A DNA stretch of 36,403 bases, taken from assembly GCA_035762175.1 (NCBI GenBank), contig DASTPP010000417.1, positions 1-36,403 on the forward strand, given 5' to 3'. Below, in pieces: positions 16,323 through 23,680 of the stretch; within the stretch, counting starts at the first letter, position 1, and each line of letters starts with the position of its first letter. The notes beneath the pieces were generated by a model, which had not been told where the DNA came from, ran no database searches, and saw nothing but the letters and a program-made list of their open reading frames with translations. The stretch is from DASTPP01 sp035762175 (GTDB taxonomy: Bacteria > Myxococcota_A > Polyangia > Polyangiales > Polyangiaceae). The position numbers were made by a program, and so were the translations under genes.

Positions 16323-16638
16323 CGACGCGACCCTGCCCACCGAGTACGGCTGCAAGTTTTGGCGGCTCCAACCCTGGGGCGTCTCGGGCGGCTCCGACCG
16401 CGGGACCGCCCTCGCGGTGATCGCGCCGGGCACGACCACCACGCCGCACGCGCACGCCGAAGAAGAGATGTTCTTCGTCGTGCGCGGGCGCGGGCACGTG
16501 CGCGTCGGCGACGAGCGCGTCGCCATCGGCGCCGGCGACGTGCTGCGGGTCTCGCCCGGGCGCGACCACGTGATCGAGAACCCGTCCGACGAGGTGCTCG
16601 AGGTGCTCTGCTCTTGGTACCCGGCCGAGGGCCGCTGA
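16300..16638 (+). CDS. Small cupin, hydrazine-synthetase partner
   Basis: 112 residues from a GTG at 16300 preceded by AGAGG. It is a single-domain cupin. The metal-binding set is visible as His50, His52, Glu56 (H-x-H-x3-E) and His90 (in GRDHVIEN). In hydrazine synthetases such as Spb40 a cupin domain is fused to a MetRS-like domain and performs the N-N bond-forming rearrangement of an ester between N-hydroxylysine and an amino acid. Here the two parts are adjacent separate genes in the same order, 30 bp apart. The role is therefore inferred from family and context. An unrelated cupin would be a weaker explanation given the flanking genes. Confidence 0.83.
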   Translation: MIEIKRRDDATLPTEYGCKFWRLQPWGVSGGSDRGTALAVIAPGTTTTPHAHAEEEMFFVVRGRGHVRVGDERVAIGAGDVLRVSPGRDHVIENPSDEVLEVLCSWYPAEGR

Positions 16639-16668
16639 GCGGCCGCGCGGCCGACGAGGGACGAAGCG

Positions 16669-18213
16669 ATGGAAAAGTGGCTCATCACCGCGACCCCGCC
16701 GACGACCAACGGCGACCTTCACGTCGGGCACCTGTCGGGGCCCTACCTGGCCGGCGACGTGTTCGCGCGCCGCCGGCGCGCGCTGGGCGACGACGTCCTT
16801 TACTGCTCGGGCGGCGACGACAGCCAGACGTACGTCGTCACGACCGCCGGGCGGCTCGGCACGACGCCGGCGGCGCTCGCGGCCGAGAGCAACGCCCAGA
16901 TCCGCGCGACGCTCGCGGCCGCCGGCGTGACGATGGACGCGTACACGGCGCCCGACGCCGCGTACGCGCGCGAGGTGCAGGCGTTCTTCGCCCGCCTGTA
17001 CGCCGCGGGCAAGCTGCGCCGGCGGCGGCAGGCGTTCGCGTACGACGAGGCCGAGGGGCGTTTTCTGTTCGAGGCGTACGTGCAGGGCTACTGCCCCGAG
17101 TGCTACGCGGCCACGTGCGGCGCCATCTGCGAGGGCTGCGGGCACCCGAACGACGGCGCCTCGCTGCTCGACGCGCGGCGCGGCGGCGGCGGCGGCGGCG
17201 GCCCGGTCGCGCGGCGCGAGGCCGAGACGCTCGCGCTGCCGCTCGAAGACTACCGCGCCGCGATCGAGGCGTTCTACGCCCGCGCCGGCGCCGGCATGCG
17301 GCCGCACGTGCTGCGCTTCGTCGACCAGATGCTCGAGCGCCCGCTGCCCGACTTCCCCGTGTCGTACCCGTCCGACTGGGGCGTGCCCGTGGCGATCGAC
17401 GGCTTCGAGGGCCAGGTCTACAACCCCTGGGCCGAGATGTACCCGGCGCTCGGCCACATGGCACGCGCCGCCGCGCGCGCGCGCGGCGCCGGCGACGACC
17501 CGTGGGCCGAGGGCGGGCGCCGCCTCGTGCAGTTTCTGGGCTTCGACAACACGTTCTACTTCTCGCTCGCCCACCTGGCGCTCGCGCTCGCCGCCCCCGG
17601 CGCGCCGCGGCCCGACGCGATCGTGACCAACGAGTTCTACTACCTCGACGGCCAGAAGTTTTCGACCAGCCGCCGGCACCTCATCTGGGCGCGCGAGCTC
17701 GTCGACAAGTACGGCGCCGACAACGTGCGCTTCTTCCTCGCGCGGCAGGCGCCCGAGACGCAGGTCGCCAACTTCGTCGAGGGCGCCTTCCGCCAGGCGG
17801 TGCGGGCCGAGTTGCACGAGCCGCTGCGGCGGCTCGGCGCGCGGCTCGGCGATGGCCGCGCCGCGCCGCGCGCGCTCGACGAGGGGGCGCACCGCCGCTT
17901 CGAGCGCTTCGCGCGGCGCGCCGAGCGGGCCTACGCGCTCGAGACGTTCAGCCCCCGCGAGGCCGCCGAGGCGGCGGCGAACCTGCTCGCGTACCTGGCC
18001 GACGTCGCGGACGCCGACGCGGACGCGCCGGCCGCCGAGCTCGGGCTTTCGTATTTCTGCGCCCACGCGCACCCGCTGGTGCCGGCGCTGGCCGAGCGGC
18101 TCTGGGCGGCGCTCGGCCACGCGGGCGAGCCCCGCCCCGACTCCGCCCGCCGCCTGGGCGCGCTGCCCGCGCGCGGGCGGCTCGAGGTCGGCCCCCTGCT
18201 GCGGCAATGGTGA
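16669..18213 (+). CDS. Methionyl-tRNA synthetase-like enzyme, hydrazine-synthetase partner
   Basis: 514 residues. Class I aminoacyl-tRNA-synthetase fold of MetRS type, with HIGH-like HVGH at 18-21 (TTNGDLHVGHLSGP) and KMSKS-like KFSTS at 330-334. A Cys knuckle (Cys142, Cys145, Cys154, Cys157, plus Cys150) is typical of the MetRS zinc insertion. A seven-Gly run (172-178, from seven GGC codons) follows the knuckle. It is unlikely to be the housekeeping MetRS, because it sits inside an NRPS operon directly after an N-hydroxylase and a cupin. In Spb40-type enzymes this domain activates an amino acid (Gly, or Glu in other members) with ATP and esterifies the N-hydroxylysine hydroxyl. The amino acid used here cannot be read from the sequence. 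Its stop overlaps the next start (TGATG). Confidence 0.87.
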   Translation: MEKWLITATPPTTNGDLHVGHLSGPYLAGDVFARRRRALGDDVLYCSGGDDSQTYVVTTAGRLGTTPAALAAESNAQIRATLAAAGVTMDAYTAPDAAYAREVQAFFARLYAAGKLRRRRQAFAYDEAEGRFLFEAYVQGYCPECYAATCGAICEGCGHPNDGASLLDARRGGGGGGGPVARREAETLALPLEDYRAAIEAFYARAGAGMRPHVLRFVDQMLERPLPDFPVSYPSDWGVPVAIDGFEGQVYNPWAEMYPALGHMARAAARARGAGDDPWAEGGRRLVQFLGFDNTFYFSLAHLALALAAPGAPRPDAIVTNEFYYLDGQKFSTSRRHLIWARELVDKYGADNVRFFLARQAPETQVANFVEGAFRQAVRAELHEPLRRLGARLGDGRAAPRALDEGAHRRFERFARRAERAYALETFSPREAAEAAANLLAYLADVADADADAPAAELGLSYFCAHAHPLVPALAERLWAALGHAGEPRPDSARRLGALPARGRLEVGPLLRQW

Positions 18214-19799
18214 TGGCCGTGAACGCGCCCGAAACCGCCGACGACCTGCTCGCCGCGCGCCTCGACGAGCGCCGCGACCGCATCGCGTATGTGCAGGGGG
18301 GCCGCGCGCTCAGCCGCGGCCAGCTCGACGACGACGCCAACCGGCTCGCCGCGCTGCTGCGCCGCCTCGACGTCGCCCACGGCGCGCCCGTGCCCATCGT
18401 GCTCAACAAGTCGCTCGAGTTCGTCACCGCCATCTTCGGCGTGCTCAAGAGCGGCGCGATGTTCGTGCCCTTCGACGTCTACGACGCGCCCGAGCGCATT
18501 CGCTACATTCTCGACGACCTGGCCGCGCCCGTGGTCATCACCGACGAACGGCACCTGCCGCTGGTCGAGCCGCACCGCCGCGCCCGCGAGGGCCTGCGCG
18601 TGGTGCTCGCGCGCGACGAGGCCGGCGCCGACGCGCCCCGGCCCGCGCTGCGCTTCGAGGCGCCCGACGGCGGGCCCGCCGCGCCCGACGACGCGGGCCC
18701 CCCGCCGCGGAGCCACGGCCCCGGCAGCCGCGCCTACACCATCTACACCTCGGGCTCGACGGGCCGGCCCAAGGGCGTCGTGGTGCGGCACGAGAGCCTC
18801 GTCAACTACGTCCGCGAGACCGTGCGCCTGCTCGAGTTCGGCGAGGGCACGCGCATCATGTGCGTCAAGTCGTTCTCGTTCGACGCCTCGCTGACCGACA
18901 TCTTCTGCCCCCTCTACAGCGGCGGCTTGGTGCGCCTGGTCGACCAGAAGCACATCACGCCGCGGCTGCTCGACCGCGGCGTGCGCGAACACCGCCTCAC
19001 CCACCTGAGCTGCACCCCGAGCGTGCTCAAGCTGCTCGTCGGCTTCTCCGACCTGAGGCCCGACGACTTCGCCTCGCTCGAGTCGATCACGTTCGGCGGC
19101 GAGGCCATCTCGGCGGCCGTGTTGCGCGTTTTGCAAGAAAAGCTGCCGCACGTCCGGCTGTTCAACCGCTACGGCCCGACCGAGGCCACGGTGGTGGCCG
19201 CGACGTACGAGGTCACCGAGCCGCTCGCGCCCGACGACGTCATCCCGCTCGGCAAGCCGCACCCGGGCGTCTCGCTGTTCGCGTTCGACGACGACGGCGC
19301 GCCGCTGCGCGAGGGCGGCCGTGGCGAGCTGCTCATCGGCGGCGTCCAGCTGATGCAAGGCTACTGGAACGACCCGGCCATGACTGCGCGCGCGATGGGC
19401 TTCGACGCGCGCGCCGGCATGACGCTCTACCGCACGGGCGACCTCGTCACCGTCGACGCGCGCGGCAACTACGTCTACCTCGGCCGGCTCGACCAGACGA
19501 TCAAGAAGTACGGCTTTCGCATCAACCTGCACGAAATCGAGAACGCCCTCAAGGCCGTCGCGGGCGTCGGCGACTGCGTCTGCGTCTTCGTGACCCGCGG
19601 CGAAGAGCAGCTCATCGTCGCCTACGTCCGGGCCGAAGGGGCGTCGGCGCGCGACCTCAAGGCGGCGCTGTCGGGCCGGCTGCCTTCGTACATGGTGCCC
19701 GACCTGTTCGAGGTGGTGGCCGACCTGCCGGTGACGAGCTCGGGCAAGCCCGACCGCGATCGGCTCAAGGCGGCATTCCTGGCGGGGGGCGGGCCCTGA
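18207..19799 (+). CDS. Stand-alone adenylation (A) enzyme
   Basis: 530 residues. ATGs at 18207 and 18213 are both possible; the second overlaps the previous stop as TGATG. It is a complete free A domain with A3 YTSGSTGRPKG, A4 SFSFDASLTDIF, A5 NRYGPTEA, A7 RTGDL, A8 near YGFRINLHEIE and a final SSGKPDRDRL carrying the A10 Lys. Pocket residues read in order are D-A-T-S-I-F-R-V-V. The alpha-amino-binding Asp is kept. An Arg at residue 321 (the 322 pocket position) is unusual and could pair with an acidic side chain. It has no carrier domain, so it must load another carrier: the free one at 14662 or the A-less PCP2 of the protein at 6795. Confidence 0.85.
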   Translation: MVMAVNAPETADDLLAARLDERRDRIAYVQGGRALSRGQLDDDANRLAALLRRLDVAHGAPVPIVLNKSLEFVTAIFGVLKSGAMFVPFDVYDAPERIRYILDDLAAPVVITDERHLPLVEPHRRAREGLRVVLARDEAGADAPRPALRFEAPDGGPAAPDDAGPPPRSHGPGSRAYTIYTSGSTGRPKGVVVRHESLVNYVRETVRLLEFGEGTRIMCVKSFSFDASLTDIFCPLYSGGLVRLVDQKHITPRLLDRGVREHRLTHLSCTPSVLKLLVGFSDLRPDDFASLESITFGGEAISAAVLRVLQEKLPHVRLFNRYGPTEATVVAATYEVTEPLAPDDVIPLGKPHPGVSLFAFDDDGAPLREGGRGELLIGGVQLMQGYWNDPAMTARAMGFDARAGMTLYRTGDLVTVDARGNYVYLGRLDQTIKKYGFRINLHEIENALKAVAGVGDCVCVFVTRGEEQLIVAYVRAEGASARDLKAALSGRLPSYMVPDLFEVVADLPVTSSGKPDRDRLKAAFLAGGGP

Positions 19800-19835
19800 C
19801 GTGGCCGGCCGCCCCCGCGCCGAACCGAGCCCCAC

Positions 19836-20663
19836 ATGACCGCCCCGCGCCCGCACTACCTGGTCTGCCCGCCTTCGTTCTACCAGGTCGCCTACACGAT
19901 CAACGCCTGGATGCGGCCCGAGGTCTGGCGGGCGAACGAGGGCTACTGGACGGCGCGCTCGCGCGAGCAGTGGCGCGCCCTCACCGACGCCATGCGGCGG
20001 CTCGACTGGGGCCTGAAGACCGTCGAGCCCCGGCCGGACCTGCCCGACATGGTCTTCACCGCGAATCACGCCCTGGTCATCGGCCGGCGCGCCCTGGTCG
20101 CCCGCTTCGTCAAGCCCGAGCGCCAGGGCGAGACCGAGCACGCGCGGCGGTGGCTCGCCGACGAGGGGTTCGAGGCGCGCGTCTGCCCGACCGCGTTCGA
20201 GGGCGCCGGCGACGCGCTCTACGACGCCGCGTCCGACGTCATCTTCATGGGGCACGGCTTCCGCAGCTCGCCGGAGGCCGCCCTCGACCTCGCCGACTTC
20301 TTCGGCAAGAAGGTCGTGCCACTGCGCCTGCGCGACCCCCGCTTTTACCACCTCGACACCTGCCTCTGCCCGCTCGCGGGCGGCCGGGCGTTGTTCACCC
20401 CCCTCGCCTTCACGGCCGAGGGGCAGGAGGTGTTGCGGCGGCACTACGGTGAGGGGCTCATCGAGATTCCGGACGACGACGCGCTGCGCTTCGGCTGCAA
20501 CGCGGTCAACTTCGGGCGCGACGTCGTCTTGCCGACCGTGGGCGAGGCCACCACGGCGGCCCTGCGCGAGCGGGGGTTCACGCCCCACCTGGTCGAGCTC
20601 GACAGCTTCTTGCTCGCGGGCGGCGCCAGCCGGTGCCTGACCTTGCGCCTCGACGAGACGTGA
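19836..20663 (+). CDS. DDAH/amidinotransferase-fold guanidine-modifying enzyme
   Basis: 275 residues. It belongs to the amidinotransferase/arginine deiminase/DDAH superfamily (five-bladed propeller). Visible family elements are PHYLVCPP with YxINAWM near the start, DMVFTANH (71-78), FEGAGD (121-126), FYHLDTCL with catalytic-type His172, and a C-terminal GGASRC with likely nucleophile Cys267. Members hydrolyse or transfer the amidino group of arginine-type substrates through a Cys-amidino adduct. It is last in the operon, 36 bp after the A enzyme, so a role in building or tailoring the peptide is likely. A DDAH function linked to the nitric oxide synthase downstream is a more distant possibility. 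Substrate unknown. Confidence 0.78.
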   Translation: MTAPRPHYLVCPPSFYQVAYTINAWMRPEVWRANEGYWTARSREQWRALTDAMRRLDWGLKTVEPRPDLPDMVFTANHALVIGRRALVARFVKPERQGETEHARRWLADEGFEARVCPTAFEGAGDALYDAASDVIFMGHGFRSSPEAALDLADFFGKKVVPLRLRDPRFYHLDTCLCPLAGGRALFTPLAFTAEGQEVLRRHYGEGLIEIPDDDALRFGCNAVNFGRDVVLPTVGEATTAALRERGFTPHLVELDSFLLAGGASRCLTLRLDET

Positions 20664-20683
20664 GGGGGCGGCCGCGGCGGCCT

Positions 20684-20707
20684 CCGCCCGGGCGCCGCGC
20701 CGGGCGG
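20684..20707. terminator. Hairpin between convergent operons
   Basis: Perfect 8-bp stem, CCGCCCGG (20684-20691) and CCGGGCGG (20700-20707), with an 8-nt loop. It lies between the converging ends of the biosynthetic operon (stop 20663) and the methyltransferase gene (stop at 20753). No T-run follows, so it would be a bidirectional but non-canonical terminator. Similar GC palindromes occur by chance in DNA of this composition. Confidence 0.35.
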
Positions 20708-20752
20708 CCCCCGGGCCGCGGGGCGCGCGCCGCCGCGCCGCCCGCGGGCGCC

Positions 20753-21790
20753 TCAGCCGGGCTTGCGGGCGCTCGCCAGGGTGTAGCCGCCGTACGCGGG
20801 CGCGAACGACGGTTCGTCGAAGCCGCACGCGCGCAGCTCGGCGGCCAACTCGGCGGCGGTGAACTGCTTGCCGGGGCTGAAGAGCACCATGCACACCGAG
20901 AAGAGCGCCGCCGTCAGGGGGCCGTCTTCGGCGTCGGAGAGCAGCATCTCGTAGACGAAGACCCGCCCGCCCGGGGGCAGCGCCTCGAAGGCGCGGCGCA
21001 GCAGGTGCAGCCGGCGGTCTTTGTCCCAGTCGTGCAGGACGTTGGCGAAGAAGACGGCGTCGTAGCCCGAAGGCCACGCGCCGCGGAACATGTCGAAGGC
21101 GAGCGTGTCGACGCGGCCCTCGGCCCGCGCGTCGGCGACGTACCGCGCGGCCAGCGCGCACACGGGCGCGAGGTCGGCGACCGTGAAGCGCGCCTCGGGG
21201 TGCCGGTGCGCCATGGCGATCGAGTAGCAGCCCGAGCCGCCGCCGACGTCGAGCAGGCGCCGGACGCCGGCGAGGTCGACGACCTGCGCGAGCCCCGCGG
21301 CGGCCGCGGCCGACATGCTGTGCATGGCCCGCGTGAGCGACAGGGCCTGCTCGGGCGACACCTCGGCGGCCCCCCAGGCGTCGGTCATCACCTTGCCGTC
21401 GTTGATGGCCGACGGCTCGTCTTTGCGCAGCGCCGCCATCATGCCCTCGTGGGTGATGGCGATGTGCGTGTAGAGCCGCAGCATGTGGCCCCAGTAGAAG
21501 GGCGAGCCCGGCAGCAGGTAGGTGCGCGACAGCTCGGTCAGGTGAAACTTGCCCTGCAGCGCGACGAGCAGGTCGGCCGCGGCCAGGGCCGCCACGAGGG
21601 CCTGGGCGCCGCGGGCGCTGACGCCGAGCTCGGCGGCGATCTCGGGCAGCGCCCGCGGCGCGCGGTCGAGCAGCGCGAAGAGCCCGAGCTCGTCGGCGGC
21701 GTTGAGGGCGGGCAAAATGTAAACGGAAAGCCACAGCCGTCGAATGGGGGCGTCGTCACACGGGGGCGAATCGGAGGGCGATGTCTTCAT
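20753..21790 (-). CDS. SAM-dependent O-methyltransferase (family 2 type)
   Basis: 345 residues. It has an N-terminal helical dimerisation part (about 15-95) and a Rossmann domain with SAM motif I LLDVGGGSG (about 179-187). A VLHDWDKDR segment contains the His used as base in plant-type and acetylserotonin-type O-methyltransferases, and a C-terminal FTAAELAAELRACGF element follows. Enzymes of this fold methylate hydroxyl groups (sometimes N) of small molecules and are frequent tailoring enzymes in NRPS/PKS clusters. It follows a flavin monooxygenase gene on the same strand after 67 bp and converges on the NRPS operon. It probably modifies that product, but the acceptor is not predictable. Confidence 0.82.
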   Translation of the reverse strand: MKTSPSDSPPCDDAPIRRLWLSVYILPALNAADELGLFALLDRAPRALPEIAAELGVSARGAQALVAALAAADLLVALQGKFHLTELSRTYLLPGSPFYWGHMLRLYTHIAITHEGMMAALRKDEPSAINDGKVMTDAWGAAEVSPEQALSLTRAMHSMSAAAAAGLAQVVDLAGVRRLLDVGGGSGCYSIAMAHRHPEARFTVADLAPVCALAARYVADARAEGRVDTLAFDMFRGAWPSGYDAVFFANVLHDWDKDRRLHLLRRAFEALPPGGRVFVYEMLLSDAEDGPLTAALFSVCMVLFSPGKQFTAAELAAELRACGFDEPSFAPAYGGYTLASARKPG

Positions 21791-21818
21791 GGTGGTCTCG
21801 TTCGTCAGAAATGAAGGG

Positions 21819-21850
21819 GGGCCGCGGGCCGGGGCCCCGCCCCGCGGCCC
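21819..21850. terminator. Strong hairpin between monooxygenase and methyltransferase genes
   Basis: Perfect 10-bp inverted repeat, GGGCCGCGGG (21819-21828) and CCCGCGGCCC (21841-21850), around a loop that itself contains GGGGCCCC. It fills the 67-bp gap between the two minus-strand genes. It could attenuate transcription into the methyltransferase gene or protect the upstream message. There is no T-tract. Confidence 0.4.
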
Positions 21851-21857
21851 GGGCGGC

Positions 21858-23108
21858 TCAGCTGGGGCCCCTGCGCGGGCCCGACCCGGCCGCCCCGCCG
21901 CCCGCCCGCCGGCGCTCGGCGATGTGCGCCGCGAGGTAGGCCGCGTCGTCGCCGACGCCGAACAGCAGGCCCGACTTGAGCGTATGCAAATAGTGAAGCC
22001 CGAGAAAGTACAGGCCCGGCAGCGCCGTCACGCCCCGGCGGTGCTCGGGCGCGCCGTCGGGGCCCCACACCGGCAGCGGCACCAGCGACCGGTCGAAGCG
22101 GTAGCCCGTCGCCCAGATGACGGCGGCCACCCCCTCGGCGCCCAGGTCGAGCCGGGTGACCTCGGGCAACGGCTCGGTCGGCGGCGGCGACGGCTCGACC
22201 GGCGCCGACAGCCCTTCGGCCGCGATGAACTCGTCGATCTGCCGGCGCAGCCGCGCCACGTCGTCGTCCCAGGCGCGCAGCCGCGCGTTGAGGTCGGGCG
22301 CGAAGTGGGCCACGCCCCCCTCGACCCCCGCGAGCCGCCCGAGCAGCACCAGCTCGGTCTGTCGCGCGAGCGCCGGCAGGTCGATGCCGATGTGCGGGTT
22401 CTTCTGCGGCCGCTGGCCCGCGGCCACCAGCTCGTCGATCGTGCGGTCGTACTGGCCGCTGCGCTGCACCCAGTGGGTAATGTCTTGGCCGCGATACCGG
22501 CGCAGCACCTTGCCCGACGAGCCGACCGAGAGGTAAACGCGGCGCCCGCTGAGCGCCAGCTCTCGCGCGATCTGCGTGCCCGACTGACCCGAGCCCACCA
22601 CGAGCACGGCGCCGTCGGGCAGCGCGCGCGGGTTTCGATACCCCGTGGCGTGAAGCTGATGAACCCCCGCCGGCAGCCGCGCGCTCAAGGCGGGCACCTC
22701 GGGCAGCGGAAACGCCCCGTTCGCCAGCACCACGTTCGCCGCCCGGTACCGCGCGCCCTCGGCCTCGACGACGTACCCCGCCCCGCTCGGCGCGGCGAGC
22801 ACCCGCCGGACCTCGACCCCGCACGCGACCGGCGGCCGGAAGCTCGCGGCGTACGCGTCAAGATGGCGGATGACCCCCTCGCGCGTCAAAAAACCCTCGG
22901 GCTCGTCGCCCGCGTAGGCGAAGCCCGGCAGCCGCAGCTGCCAGTTCTGCGTCACCAGCGCGAAGCTGTCCCATCGCTCGCGCCGCCAGGTGCTGCCCAC
23001 CTCGTGCCGCTCGAGCACCAGGTGCTCGCAGCCCAGCCGCCCGAGGTGGTAGCTCACGGCGAGGCCGGCCTGGCCGGCCCCCACGACCAACGTCTCGACT
23101 TCGCTCAT
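21858..23108 (-). CDS. Flavin-containing monooxygenase (CzcO-like)
   Basis: 416 residues, ATG at 23108 after a GAGG site. It is a two-dinucleotide-domain flavoprotein. The FAD motif is GAGQAG (10-15), the NADPH motif VVGSGQSG lies in the middle third, and VIWATGY is near residue 330. It resembles the CzcO/FMO group that oxygenates amines, sulfides or ketones. Its position beside a hydrazine-forming operon makes oxidation of an N-N unit (to hydrazone, azo, azoxy or diazo) or of sulfur plausible; this is inference. No separate oxidase for cleaving the lysine part of a hydrazino-lysine intermediate is seen in the window, and this protein is the best local candidate for any oxidative step. It is transcribed with the methyltransferase. 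Confidence 0.8.
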   Translation of the reverse strand: MSEVETLVVGAGQAGLAVSYHLGRLGCEHLVLERHEVGSTWRRERWDSFALVTQNWQLRLPGFAYAGDEPEGFLTREGVIRHLDAYAASFRPPVACGVEVRRVLAAPSGAGYVVEAEGARYRAANVVLANGAFPLPEVPALSARLPAGVHQLHATGYRNPRALPDGAVLVVGSGQSGTQIARELALSGRRVYLSVGSSGKVLRRYRGQDITHWVQRSGQYDRTIDELVAAGQRPQKNPHIGIDLPALARQTELVLLGRLAGVEGGVAHFAPDLNARLRAWDDDVARLRRQIDEFIAAEGLSAPVEPSPPPTEPLPEVTRLDLGAEGVAAVIWATGYRFDRSLVPLPVWGPDGAPEHRRGVTALPGLYFLGLHYLHTLKSGLLFGVGDDAAYLAAHIAERRRAGGGAAGSGPRRGPS

Positions 23109-23680
23109 CGCCCGGCCTCAACCCTCTCTCGGAGGATGCTCGCACAGACGCGTTATCTTGTATAGAACAAATTCCGACATTTCTCCGAATCGGACGGCGC
23201 GAGCACCGGCGCGCGTTGCGCGCGGCGCCGCGCACGCGATGGGCCCGGCCGTCGCTCGCGCGATTGCGCCGCCCGGGTGACGGAGGGGGGCGCTCGGCGG
23301 GCGCGGGCGGACCGACGCGGTGGGACGCTGAGCACAGCGCGGCGACTCGAGGGCGCGCATCGGCGCGAACTCGGGCCGCCGCGCGACGCGACAGAGACAC
23401 CCCCGCTCGGGGCGCACCACGGCTGGTCGATCTCGATGGGCCGCCGCTCGGCGTGCTCGGTCGACACCTGCGACGCCGTCGCGGCGCCGGTGCGGCGCGA
23501 GGGCCTTCGCCTTCGTGCTACGCGCGGCGGCGAGGCAAAGCAGTTCGCCGTGAAGAAGAAACGCCCCGCGCTCGGCGCCGGGGCCGGGCGCGGGGCGGGC
23601 GGCCCGGCCCGGCCCTCCTTTCCGGGCCGGCCCCCGGCGCCGACCTCCGAGGGGGGGCGTTTCCGCGGGGGGCGCCCGCG
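23109..23680. other. Intergenic region with candidate promoter (about 570 bp)
   Basis: An AT-rich patch at about 23148-23192 includes TTGTATAGAACAA (23158-23170, TTGT/ACAA dyad). It sits just upstream of the leftward monooxygenase gene and is the likely promoter or operator region. The remainder (about 23200-23680) is GC-rich, with open frames in all directions but no recognisable protein. Confidence 0.35.

Noticed and set aside
16669..18213. Housekeeping methionyl-tRNA synthetase
   Set aside because: It lies inside an NRPS operon between a cupin and an A-domain gene, and the 514-residue protein has an atypical KFSTS loop. Only phylogeny would settle it fully.
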